Of a DNA stretch of 64,000 bases, positions 36,722-45,780 are shown piece by piece; the first letter of the stretch is position 1, and every line of letters begins with the position of its first letter. Origin of the DNA: Deltaproteobacteria bacterium (lineage in GTDB: Bacteria; Myxococcota_A; Polyangia; Polyangiales; Ga0077539). A model generated the notes under the pieces. The model saw only the letters and a list, made by a program, of their open reading frames with translations, was not told the origin of the DNA and ran no database searches. The stretch is taken from positions 1-64,000 of the forward strand of contig JADJAE010000165.1 of assembly GCA_016704445.1 (NCBI GenBank). The letters run 5' to 3'. Position numbers and translations under genes: made by a program.

Positions 36722-36787
36722 TTCATTTCACCGGACGGCTTCAGCGAGGGAGGGTCGGTCTTCCCCCCCCAGGAGGTGGCGGAGCGC

Positions 36788-37118
36788 TCAGGCCCAGCAG
36801 CGGAGGAGGTAGTCGGCGAGGCGGACGCGCTGGGCGCGGGAGAGGCCGATGAAGCGCATCCCGCAGCCGCGGTCGCGGTGGGCGCCGGTCACCTCGGCCT
36901 CGATGCGCAGCGCGGCCTCGCGGTCGGGCAGCCGAAGCTCCAGCATCATCCGGGTGCCGGTGGGGTGCGGCACCCCTCGGTCGAGCCGCAGACCGCCCAG
37001 CGAGAGGTCCAGCGCGCGGTGCGCCGCCGAGCCGCCGTCGCCCTCGGCGTCCACCCACAGCTCTACGTCGGTGCGCTCATTGTTCCGGCGATCAAGGTCG
37101 AGGCACATCGTCTCCATG
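36788..37118 (-). CDS. PilZ-domain protein, probable c-di-GMP receptor
   Basis: A 109-residue single-domain protein. RRNNERTDVELWV carries the RxxxR c-di-GMP arm and DLSLGGLRLDRG the (D/N)xSxxG motif of PilZ domains; GCGMRFIGLSRAQRVRLADY is the usual C-terminal strand and helix. It should bind cyclic di-GMP and alter a partner involved in motility, polysaccharide or gene expression. The ATG at 37118 was chosen because the product then starts just before the RxxxR arm. The lipoprotein gene upstream ends 13 bases away on the same strand. Confidence 0.82.
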
Positions 37119-37131
37119 GCTCGTCTCTCCT

Positions 37132-37575
37132 TCAGCGCGAAGCCGTGCGTCGCTCGGGTGCGGGGGTGCCGAAGAGGCCAGGGTCTCCGGCGATCACGGT
37201 CTCGCCGCGCAGCCGCCACGAGCCCGCGCGGCTCTCCCACTGTTCCTCCACCAGGCTCTGCTTGACGTCCGTCGAGTCGCCCGCGTGCACCCACGCCACC
37301 CGCAGCCTCGCGGTGCCGCGCTCGGAGCTCGAACGGAGGCTCTCGACCTCCACGTCGATCACCTGCACCGAGACGCCCCAGCCGCGGTGGTGGGCCTGGA
37401 AGGCCGCGCGCATCTCCGTGTCGACGGCGGTCTCCGCCGCCGGGAGCCGGCCCCAGCGCAGGTCGTCGTGGAAGACCGCCGCGGTCTCGTCCAGGGTCTG
37501 GCGCATTGAGGTCGCGCACCCCAGCGGCGCCGCCGAAAGCCATCCCGCGCACACCAGGGCTCCGAGCACTCGCAT
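37132..37575 (-). CDS. Predicted lipoprotein of unknown function
   Basis: A 147-residue exported protein. MRVLGALVCAGWLSAAPLGC is a lipoprotein signal with lipobox APLGC. The mature part (TLDETAAVFHDDLRWGRLPA, GWGVSVQVIDVEVESLRSSS, WRLRGETVIAGD) has the size and strand pattern of SnoaL/NTF2-like cone folds, although I cannot confirm this by eye. It lies between the PilZ gene and the frameshifted membrane protein on the same strand, so the three may be co-transcribed. Confidence 0.6.
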   Translation of the reverse strand: MRVLGALVCAGWLSAAPLGCATSMRQTLDETAAVFHDDLRWGRLPAAETAVDTEMRAAFQAHHRGWGVSVQVIDVEVESLRSSSERGTARLRVAWVHAGDSTDVKQSLVEEQWESRAGSWRLRGETVIAGDPGLFGTPAPERRTASR

Positions 37576-37599
37576 GCACGGCGCCCTAGCATCCCCGAT

Positions 37600-38467
37600 T
37601 CAGCGGACGGAAATTTCCTGCGCGCTTGACCCCGGCGCGGCGGTCGCGCCGGTCACCTCGTCGAGGGCGCGCACCTCCAGCTCCAGCGACTCGCTCGCGA
37701 GCTCGACCTCCGCGAGGCGCGGGTCGGCCACCCGCACGCTGCTCGCGAGGTGCGCGTCGAGCCGCTCGTGGGCCCGGGTGAGCGCCGCGACATGGGATTC
37801 CACCCTCGCGGTCATCCACCCCGGGGCGGCGCCCCGCAGCCGGGCCGCCGCGAGGTCGCGACCCAGCTCCGCCAGCGAGGTCCAGGCCCGCTCGATGCGC
37901 GCCGAGGTCTCCGCGTCCACCCGCTGCGAGACCTCCGCGAGCGCGGCGCGGCGACGCAGGTCGAGCGCCCGCGAGAGGGCCTCGTCCACCGGCTCTCGAC
38001 CCGGCAGCACCGCCCAGCGAAGGGCCGTCGCGACCGGATCATCGACCGCGACCAGCGCCCCCACGGAGGCGAGCAGCCCCGCCACCAGCACCGCCGCGAG
38101 GCGCACCGGCGCGGAGGGATCAGCCCCGTAGCGCGACGAGGTCCACGCCCCGAGCGCGCCGCCGAGCAGCGAGAGCGCGACGATCGCGTAGCGGGAGCGG
38201 GCGTCCGGAGCGCGCGCCGCCCCTGGCCGACCACACCCCCGCGCACCAGAGCGCCCCCGCGAGCACCGGGTGCCCTGCGCCGATCGCCGCGTGGAGCAGC
38301 GCCGCGAGCGAGCCCGCGATCAGCGCGAGGGCCCCGTAGCGCTCGTCGACCAGCGCGGCGATCGCGCAGGAGGCGAGCACCGCGAGGAGGCCCGTCCAGG
38401 TTCCTGTCAGGAGGGCCGCGCCGCAGAGCGCAGCCCCCAACACCAGCACTCGCAGCATCGGCACCAT
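37600..38467 (-). CDS. Membrane protein, one frameshift near 38225
   Basis: A protein of about 288 residues once one extra base near 38225 is discounted (length is 1 over a multiple of 3). The first part from 38467 has three hydrophobic segments (VLVLGAALCGAALLTGTWTG, LLAVLASCAIAALVDERYGA, ALALIAGSLAALLHAAIGAG) and stops making sense after VWSARGG. The second frame, open from about 38225, gives a further segment (YAIVALSLLGGALGAWTSS), then VRLAAVLVAGLLASVGAL, and a soluble C-terminal part that is helical and Ala/Arg-rich. No known motif. A smaller start at 38106 exists but would cut the protein through a membrane segment. Either a sequencing error or a true split. Confidence 0.55.
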
Positions 38468-38492
38468 CGGGTGGTCTCCTCTCGTCCCGCGC

Positions 38493-39962
38493 TCAGTACC
38501 CGGCGCCGCTGCGCATCGCGCGACGGTGCAGCGCGTTGGACCCGAGCCCGTAGGCCCGCCCCTCGGCGCTGGCCGCGCTCATCTGGTTGAAGTTGGTTCC
38601 GTCGGAGTCGTAGCGGGCGATCTGCGCCGCGCGGGCGGGCGACGGGGCCGCGGCCTGCAGCGCCTGGAGCGCGACGACGTTGCTGCGCGCGATGCTCTCG
38701 GCCTCGGCCCCGCGGCCGCTGCGCCATGCCTCCACGGCATCCTGCTGGCGGGCGGCGAGGGCGACGGACTGCGCGTCCGCGAAGACCGCCGCGTCGCGAG
38801 AGGCGAGGGCCGCGGCGGGGTCGTCGACCACCGCGAGGGGCAGCGCCTGCACCGAGAGACGGACGTCCCTCCGGTCGGGCACGGCCCTCCACGCGAGGCT
38901 CATCCCGAGGGCGCCCGCGGAGGCCGCGTCGGGGCCCCGCGAGGGGTCGACCACGAGGTCGAGCACCACGCGGCGGTGCTCGCCCGCGGACATGGCGCCG
39001 ATCGGGAGCCGGAGATGCGCGCCGCGGGACTCGGGCTCGACGCCGTAGGCGCGGTGGAGGCGCCACCCGTCGGGCAGGTCGAGGTCGAGCGAGGCCCGGT
39101 CGACGTTGGTGCGCTCGGCCGCGTCGAGCTCCCTCCCCAGGAAGGCCCGGAGCTGCATCCCGTCGCGGAGGAACTCATAGTTCCCCCGGCCCGCGTCCGC
39201 GACCCGGCTCATGTAGGCGTCGTCGTAGTCGGCGCCGACGCCGAGGGAGGAGAGGGTCACGCCGCGGTCGGCGCGCAGCCGCACCCCGCTGGCTACGCGG
39301 TCGAGGCTCTGGCCCGATCCGTCGCGGCCGTCGGAGACCAGCACCACGCGGCGCACGAGGTCGTCGCTCCCGTCGCCGAGCGCGGCGGCGCCGGCCTCGA
39401 GCCCGGCGGGGATGTTGGTGCCCGAAATGGTCTCGAGCGTCGGCACCACGGACTCCAGCCGGGAGCGCACCGCGCCGACCCTGGCGAGGGGCTGCACCAC
39501 GCTGGCCGAGTCGCTGTAGGTCACGAGCGCGACGCGGTCGTCGTCGCGCATGGCGGAGAGGGTGTCGAGCACCGCGCGGCGGGCCTGGACGATCTTCTCC
39601 CCGGCCATCGACCCGGAGACGTCGACCACCAGGGCGAGGGCGATGGGGGCGCGGCGGGCCTCGTCGGCGCGGCGGTCGGCGTCGAGGTCGACGACGGCGA
39701 AGACGTGCCCCGGAGCGCGGCGGTCGACGGAGCCCTGGGAGAGCGCGACGCGGGCCGTGAGCTGCGGGCCGGTGACCGTGCGCCGGGGGGCCCGGGAGAG
39801 GCCGTCGCGAGAGGGCGGGGCGGCGGTCACGGCGACCGGGGCGGTCACGCCAGGGGTCGGCGCGCGGAGCAGCACGACGCCCCCCGCCGCGAGCGCGACG
39901 CACCCGGCGGCGACGGCGTGGAGCGAACGACGATCGAACACGAGGCGACGCAGTGGACTCAT
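38493..39962 (-). CDS. von Willebrand factor A domain protein
   Basis: A 489-residue envelope protein. The N-terminus has one membrane segment (HAVAAGCVALAAGGVVLL) after a basic stretch, then a linker. The VWA domain begins about residue 105: LALVVDVSGSMAGEKIVQAR is the MIDAS loop (DxSxS), with VALVTYSDSASVVQPLAR, SGTNIPAGLEAGAAAL and RRVVLVSDGRDGSGQSLD as the remaining metal-coordinating and core elements. The C-terminal part (about 290-480) is beta-rich then helical. Such proteins often bind a partner through the metal site; YfbK-type VWA proteins share this layout. No partner AAA gene is adjacent. Confidence 0.8.
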   Translation of the reverse strand: MSPLRRLVFDRRSLHAVAAGCVALAAGGVVLLRAPTPGVTAPVAVTAAPPSRDGLSRAPRRTVTGPQLTARVALSQGSVDRRAPGHVFAVVDLDADRRADEARRAPIALALVVDVSGSMAGEKIVQARRAVLDTLSAMRDDDRVALVTYSDSASVVQPLARVGAVRSRLESVVPTLETISGTNIPAGLEAGAAALGDGSDDLVRRVVLVSDGRDGSGQSLDRVASGVRLRADRGVTLSSLGVGADYDDAYMSRVADAGRGNYEFLRDGMQLRAFLGRELDAAERTNVDRASLDLDLPDGWRLHRAYGVEPESRGAHLRLPIGAMSAGEHRRVVLDLVVDPSRGPDAASAGALGMSLAWRAVPDRRDVRLSVQALPLAVVDDPAAALASRDAAVFADAQSVALAARQQDAVEAWRSGRGAEAESIARSNVVALQALQAAAPSPARAAQIARYDSDGTNFNQMSAASAEGRAYGLGSNALHRRAMRSGAGY

Positions 39963-40094
39963 GGAAACCTCCCTCGGGGCTGTGCCCGCTCCTGACGCGC
40001 GAGGCGCGCCTCGGGTCTGCGATGCGGCGCAGAAAAACGTCCTTCGCAGCGGGTGTGGTTCGCTCTTTACCCGCGGCGCGGGCTGTGACATTCC

Positions 40095-41117
40095 ATGTCC
40101 GCCATGCCGCGTCGCCCTTCCCCCGGCCGCCCCTCCGGCCAGTACACCCAGGCGGTTCGGCTCTTCCAGCTGCACCAGCTTCTGGAGACCAACGTGGAGG
40201 GCGTGCGCATCGAAGAGATCGCGCGCGACCTCGGGGTCACTCCTCGCTCGATCCGTCGAGACCTGAAGGCGCTTGAGACCGCGGGCATCGAGCTCGAGGC
40301 GGTCGACGTGGCGGGCGAGCGGCGGGTGCGCGTGGTGCGCGCGGGCAAGGCCACCGACCCGGTGCGGCTCACTCGCTACCAGCGCTACTCGCTCGCGGCG
40401 GTGCGTCGGATGTTCGACGTGTTCACGGGCACGCCGCTGCACGACGACTTCTCGCAGCTCTTCGCGAAGCTCTCCCCCCCGGGCGACGAGGAGGGGGCGA
40501 TGGCCGACCGCTTCCACTACATCCCCGAGGCGCCGCGCAACTACCGCAAGCTCAAAGACCAGGTCTACGAGGTCTACGACGGCATCCTTCGGACGCTGAC
40601 GCTGCAGTTCCACTACGAGGGCGGCACGACGACGGGGCTCCGCAAGGTCGAGCCCTACGCGCTGGTGCTCTACCAGAACCGCCTCTACGTGGTCGGGCGC
40701 GACGTGCAGAAGGACGCCGACCGCACCTTCGCCATCGACCTGATGAAGCGGGTGCGGGCGCTCCCCGCGGCGCCCTTCAAGCGCAACCCGGAGTTCAACG
40801 TCCAGCGGCTCTTCGAGGGGGCCTTCGGCATCTACGGCGGCGGCGCCGAGCGGCAGCACGTGGTGGTCGACTTCGACGCGCGCGTGGCCCAGTACATCGA
40901 GCCCCGGGAGTGGCACCCCACGCAGAAGACCTCGCGGCTGCCGGGCGGCGACCTGCGCATCGAGTTCGACGCGACGGGGCTGACCGAGGTGGTGGGCTGG
41001 GTGCTGCGCTGGGGATCGGCGGCGGTGGTGCGAGAGCCCGACGAGCTCAAGAAGCGCGTGCGAGACGAGCTCGCCAGGGGACTTGAGCGCTACGGCGGCG
41101 GCGACGCGGCGGGCTGA
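40095..41117 (+). CDS. HTH/WYL-domain transcriptional regulator
   Basis: A 340-residue regulator. The helix-turn-helix lies in residues 15-80: RLFQLHQLLETN, RIEEIARDLGVTPRSIRRDL. The WYL domain covers about 150-250 with VEPYALVLYQNRLYVVGRDV, and a WCX-like C-terminal extension about 260-340 (VVVDFDARVAQYIEPREWHP) follows. WYL proteins sense small ligands such as nucleic acid or nucleotide signals and regulate defence or stress genes. The divergent gene is the VWA protein (131 bases between starts), a possible target. The ATG at 40095 is used; 40104 is possible. Its end overlaps lgt by 28 bases. Confidence 0.83.
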   Translation: MSAMPRRPSPGRPSGQYTQAVRLFQLHQLLETNVEGVRIEEIARDLGVTPRSIRRDLKALETAGIELEAVDVAGERRVRVVRAGKATDPVRLTRYQRYSLAAVRRMFDVFTGTPLHDDFSQLFAKLSPPGDEEGAMADRFHYIPEAPRNYRKLKDQVYEVYDGILRTLTLQFHYEGGTTTGLRKVEPYALVLYQNRLYVVGRDVQKDADRTFAIDLMKRVRALPAAPFKRNPEFNVQRLFEGAFGIYGGGAERQHVVVDFDARVAQYIEPREWHPTQKTSRLPGGDLRIEFDATGLTEVVGWVLRWGSAAVVREPDELKKRVRDELARGLERYGGGDAAG

Positions 41118-41893
41118 GCCGCGGGCTCCGGCAGCGGCGCGTGAGAGCGCGAGGCCGAGAGCATCCAGAGACCGAGCGCGAAGGTCGCGATGCAGGCCCA
41201 CTGCGCGGGCGTGAGGCCGCCGTAGCGGGGGTCGCTCTCCGGGCCGAGGTCCGTCGCGCGCAGGAAGTCGAGCGGGAAGCGGATCATCGGGTAGACCACC
41301 GCGAGCGCGCCGGTGACCATGCCGGGGCGGCGGGTGCGTCGCGCGACGATCACCACGAGGGCGATGAGCAGCGGGGTGAGGGCGAACTCGATGAGCCCGA
41401 GGTCGAAGCGGGTTCCGCCGGGGAAGCGCACGCCGAGGGGGGAGTCGGTGAGGCGCCCTGGGTGGTCGTGCACGACGGCGCAGCCCATGCGGCCGAAGAG
41501 CCAGCCGAAGGGGAAGGCGTAGGTCGCGAGGTCGGTGAAGACCCAGGGGTCGAGCTTGTGGATGCGGATGTAGACGAGCCCCGCGACGACCCCGCCGGTG
41601 ATGCCCCCGAAGGAGGAGAGCCCGTGGTGGAGCATGAACAGCTCCCACGGGTCACGGCGCAGCACCTCCGGGTGGTAGAAGATCGAGTCGAGCATGTGGC
41701 CCGCGAGGAAGCCGCCGGTGAAGACCACCAGCACGAAGCGGTCGATGAGCCCGGCGGAGGCGAGGCCCAGGGAGCGGGCGCGGCGAACCGTCATGTGGTG
41801 GCCGAGCAGGACGCCCAGCGCCACCAGCAGCCCGAAGGTGTGGAAGGCCACACCGAAGATCTTGAACTCCGACATCTCGATGGCAGGAATCAC
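41090..41893 (-). CDS. lgt: Prolipoprotein diacylglyceryl transferase
   Basis: Transfers diacylglycerol from phosphatidylglycerol to the lipobox cysteine of prolipoproteins, the first step for the many lipoproteins in this window. The product of about 267 residues has seven membrane segments and the Lgt features HTFGLLVALGVLLGHHMTVR, MLHHGLSSFGGITGGVVAGL, FGWLFGRMGCAVVHDHPG and FPGGTRFDLGLIEF. The GRMGC-VVHDHPG variant replaces the E. coli GRIGNFINGE pattern. GTG at 41893 (IPAIEMSEFKIFG) was chosen because it places the start just before the first helix; the ATG at 41947 adds 18 non-conserved residues. It overlaps the WYL gene end by 28 bases, tail to tail. Confidence 0.82.
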   Translation of the reverse strand: MIPAIEMSEFKIFGVAFHTFGLLVALGVLLGHHMTVRRARSLGLASAGLIDRFVLVVFTGGFLAGHMLDSIFYHPEVLRRDPWELFMLHHGLSSFGGITGGVVAGLVYIRIHKLDPWVFTDLATYAFPFGWLFGRMGCAVVHDHPGRLTDSPLGVRFPGGTRFDLGLIEFALTPLLIALVVIVARRTRRPGMVTGALAVVYPMIRFPLDFLRATDLGPESDPRYGGLTPAQWACIATFALGLWMLSASRSHAPLPEPAAQPAASPPP

Positions 41894-41927
41894 AGGCCCG
41901 CGGACATAGCGCGAAGCGCGCGTCGTG

Positions 41928-42140
41928 TCAGATGGGCACGGCCGCATCCAGCGCGCTCACCAGGGCGCTCATCGCGTCCTCGCTGAAGGCGCCGAGCTCT
42001 TCTGGCCCCTGCAGCCACGGCACCGCGTCGGCCGCCCAGCCCACGGAGGCCATCGCCCGCGCAGAGCTGCCGCGCGCTCCGCGTCGCGGGAGGTCCAGAC
42101 CAGGGCGCAGGGAGGCCAGGGCCCCCACGTCGCGAGGCCG
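41928..42140 (-). CDS. C-terminal end of an unidentified protein, 5' part lost in the artefact
   Basis: An open frame ending at the TGA 41928-41930 reads ASVGWAADAVPWLQGPEELG and then SEDAMSALVSALDAAVPI. This is well-behaved protein sequence and not like the end of ComEC. Upstream of about 42080 the frame becomes uncertain (a neighbouring frame offers CALVWTSRDAERAAAL), and beyond 42140 lies the homopolymer block. It therefore seems to be the tail of a separate gene whose start lies in or beyond the artefact. No family recognised. Confidence 0.4.
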   Translation of the reverse strand, partial: RPRDVGALASLRPGLDLPRRGARGSSARAMASVGWAADAVPWLQGPEELGAFSEDAMSALVSALDAAVPI

Positions 42141-42841
<701 letters not shown>

Positions 42842-45012
42842 CTCGACACCAGCGCCACCTGCGGCCTCAGCGCCCCCAGGAAGGCCTCCGTCGACGACGT
42901 GCGGCTCCCGTGGTGGCCCACCTTGAGCAGCGTCACCGGCGCGAGCCGCGAGAGCAGCGCACGCTCGCCCGCCGCCTCCAGATCGCCCGGCAGCAGCGCG
43001 CTCGCCCTCCCGTAGTCGAGGCGCAGCACCAGCGAGGCGTCGTTGGGCGCCACCTCCGGATCCATCGTGGGGCACGGCGCCAGCACCGTGACCGTGACGG
43101 CCCCCATCGGGTGAGCGCCGCACAGCGCCTCCGCCTCGCGTCGCAGCGCCCCCCGTCTCTGCGCCGCGGTCACCGCCTCGCGATAGAAGCCGCCCATCGC
43201 CAGCGCCCCGCCCTGCCCCGTCTCCCAGAACTCCCTCACCGTCACCCCCTCGAAGACCGCCCGCAGCCCGCCTCCGTGGTCGGGGTGCGGGTGCGTGAGG
43301 GCCACCACCGCGAGCTCCGTACGCCGCGTCGCCCGCAGCCACGGCACCACCACCGTCGCCCCTGGATCAGCCTCCCCATGCAGCGCCCCTCCCGCGTCGA
43401 TGAGCATCGAGCGCCCGTCGGGAAGGTCCACCACGATGGCGTCGCCCTGCCCCACGTCGAGCGCCGTCACCCGTAGCGCTCCGTGCGCCGACTGCTCGCT
43501 CCGCAGCCTCGCCTCCATCGCCGCGATCGCCGCCGCCGCCGCCACGAGCACCGCGGCGCGCGCCCTCCAGCGCAGCATCGCGAAGCCCACCAGCGCCGCC
43601 GTCGCGACCGCCGCCTGCCCCGCGGTCGGGGTGGTCCACGCGGTCGACGCGAACGGAACCCGCTGCGCCCACGCCGCCAGCGAGAAGAGCGCCGAGAGCG
43701 AGTGCCCGGTCACCCACGCGAAGGGCCCCGCCAGCGTCGGGGAGAGCATCGCCACCACCGCGGTCACCAGCGAGAGCGGCAGCGCGACCAGCTCCGCCAG
43801 CGGCGCGGCCACCAGGTTGGCGAGCGTGGCCAGCGCGGGCGCCCGACCGAAGCGCAGCGCCAGCAGCGGGCTCACCGCGAGGCCCACCCGCACCGTCGCC
43901 CGCAGCGCCCCGAGCGCCCAGGCCAGCGCAATCTTACTCCACCGTGTAACCCTCGGCCCGGGCTCGACGTCGGCCCGGGCGACCAGGGCCGCGGTCGCCA
44001 CGGCCGAGAGCTGTAGCCCCAGGTCGTGGGTGAGCGCGGGCTCCAGCAGCGCCATCGAGAGCACCGTCAGCGACAGCACATCGAGCGCCCTGAGCCTCCT
44101 TCCCCAGAGCGAGAGCAGCGCCACGGCGACGCCCGAGACCAGCGCCCTCACCGACGCGGGCGACTCCCCCGTCATCATCACGAAGAAGCCCGCCAGCGGC
44201 AGCGGCAGCACCCTCGCGCAGCGCCAGCCGAGGCCCCTCGCGGCCACCCAGCGGAGCCGGTTGCAGAGCCAGAGCACCGCCGCGCCGGTGGCCCGTAGTA
44301 CCACCGCCACGTGGGCCCCGCTCACCGCCAGCAGGTGCGCGAGCCCGGTCTCCCGGAAGGCCTCCACGGTCGCCTCGTCGAGGCCCCGCTCGTCGCCGAA
44401 GAGCAGCGCGACCGCCCTCGCCGCGCCCTCCGCCGAGAGCGATCGTCGCAGCGCCGAATCCACCGAGCGCCGCGCCCTCCGCGCCTCGCGCCGCAGCAGG
44501 TCGAGCGGTCCCGCCTCGCGGCCCGTCACCACGCATTGGGCCGTCTCGAGCCGCCACGCCACGCCCCGGCGAAGCGACTGCATCGACGGGTCCTCGATGG
44601 GCGGATTGCGCCAGGGGACCACAGGCTTCGCGCTCACGATCGCCGTGATCCGATCGCCAGGCGCGGCCTCGCATCGGCCGAGGGGGGCGCGCAGCGAGAC
44701 CGTCCCCATGGCCTCGGTGTCGACCAGGCAGCGCACGAACTCCCCGTGCGCGTCGCAGCCCCGCAGCACCCTCCCCTCGATGGAGAGGGCGACCGGCCGG
44801 GGTGGGGCCGTCCACCACGGCTCCGTCGGTCCTCTCAGGGCTCCCGCCGCCATCGCCGCGAGCAGCACCCCGAGCGACACCGTCCACCCCCGAGGGAGGA
44901 GGCACACCAGCGCCAGAGACAGCACCAGCCCCGCCGAGGCCACCTCGCGAGCCAGGTGAAGCTCGCTGCCCAGCACCCACGCCGCCGCCGTCGCCGCCAC
45001 CATCCACCGCAT
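42842..45012 (-). CDS. comEC: DNA internalisation protein ComEC/Rec2, C-terminus missing
   Basis: ComEC forms the channel for single-stranded DNA uptake during natural transformation. From 45012 the product has an N-terminal membrane pair, an OB-like domain, then the Competence core with GLAHLLAVSGAHVAVVLRAT (diagnostic), many membrane helices, and the C-terminal metallo-beta-lactamase domain: ALDVGQGDAIVVDLPDGRSM and VVALTHPHPDHGGGLRAVF (HxHxDH), NDASLVLRLDYGRASALLPG and LLKVGHHGSRTSSTEAFLGA. The frame runs into the homopolymer block after VALVSSG, so the last 50 or so residues are lost. The ATG at 45012 (MRWMVAATAAAW) was chosen; longer frames are low-complexity. Confidence 0.85.
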
Positions 45013-45156
45013 GGTCCGCGGCCCACTCCACGGCGCGTGCCGCGCGCTTCCCTCGCAGTTCTCCGAGGACCCTCCACCGGCCGCCACCGCCGCCGCCATG
45101 GCGGCGGACACAACCTGCCGCCAGCGGGGAAACCCCGCTTGACCTGAGAGACTCTT

Positions 45157-45202
45157 ACCCGTACGTAAGGGTTCAACCCCACCCAAACCCTTACGCACGG
45201 GT
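45157..45202. promoter_or_regulatory. Inverted repeat in front of the merR-isc operon
   Basis: acccgtacgtaagggtt (45157-45173) is repeated in inverted form as aacccttacgcacgggt (45186-45202), 16 of 17 positions pairing, with 12 bases between the arms. The centres are 29 bases apart, close to three helical turns. It lies 20 bases upstream of the merR start and about 145 bases upstream of comEC's start, in the only intergenic stretch between them. A TTGACC hexamer at 45139-45144 could be a -35 element. The likely reader is the MerR-type protein encoded just downstream, but the ends of a stem-loop in the leader are also possible. Confidence 0.6.
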
Positions 45203-45221
45203 GAGGTTGTTCGAGGCAGCA

Positions 45222-45759
45222 ATGGCGATCCGGCTCCCCATCGTGAATCCCGAGGTGCTTGTTCCGCCGCCCCCTTCGCGGGGTGACGGGGCGATGCTGC
45301 GGGTCGGCGACCTGGCCCAGCGGACCCAGAAGACCGTCCGGGCGCTGCACCTCTACGAAGAGCTCGGGCTGCTCCAGCCGCTCGAGCGCAGCAAGGGGGG
45401 GTTTCGTCTCTACAGCGACGACGCGGTGCTGCGGGTGCGCTGGATCTCCCGGCTGCAGGACCTCGGCTTCTCGCTCCCCGACATCCGCGAGCTGGTGTCC
45501 GAGTGGGAGCGGGCGGGCAACGCGACCGGCGCCATGGCGAAGATCCGCGACCTCTACCGACAGGAAGCTCTCGGCCACCGAGCAGCAGCTCCAGCGGCTT
45601 CTGCAGCTCCGCGACGAGCTGCGCTCCTCGGTGGCCTACCTCGAGACCTGTGACGAGTGCGAGCCCGAGCGGCTCATCACGTCCTGCCCTCAGTGCGACC
45701 TGCACGGGTGCGGGGCGCCAGAGCTGGTGGCGGGCCTCCACGGCCCCCGACACGACTGA
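45222..45759 (+). CDS. MerR-family regulator with cysteine-rich C-terminus, one frameshift near 45560
   Basis: A regulator of about 178 residues at the head of the isc operon. Residues about 20-90 hold the MerR helix-turn-helix: LRVGDLAQRTQKTVRALHLY, GLLQPLERSKGGFRLYSDDA and VRWISRLQDLGFSLPDIREL. The frame breaks after DLYRQ near residue 112 and the next frame continues RKLSATEQQLQRLLQLRDEL as the dimerisation helix. The C-terminus has CDECEPERLITSCPQCDLHGC, five cysteines in about 21 residues, similar in spirit to the Fe-S-binding tail of SoxR. One extra base is present (538 bases). Position, inverted repeat and cysteine tail suggest an iron-sulfur-responsive regulator of the operon; this is inference. 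Confidence 0.72.
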
Positions 45760-45780
45760 CGACTACGGAGAGCCAAGACG

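Noticed and set aside
42842..45012. Comparison of comEC with phage or plasmid transfer proteins
   Set aside because: The competence core and C-terminal MBL domain are typical of chromosomal ComEC.
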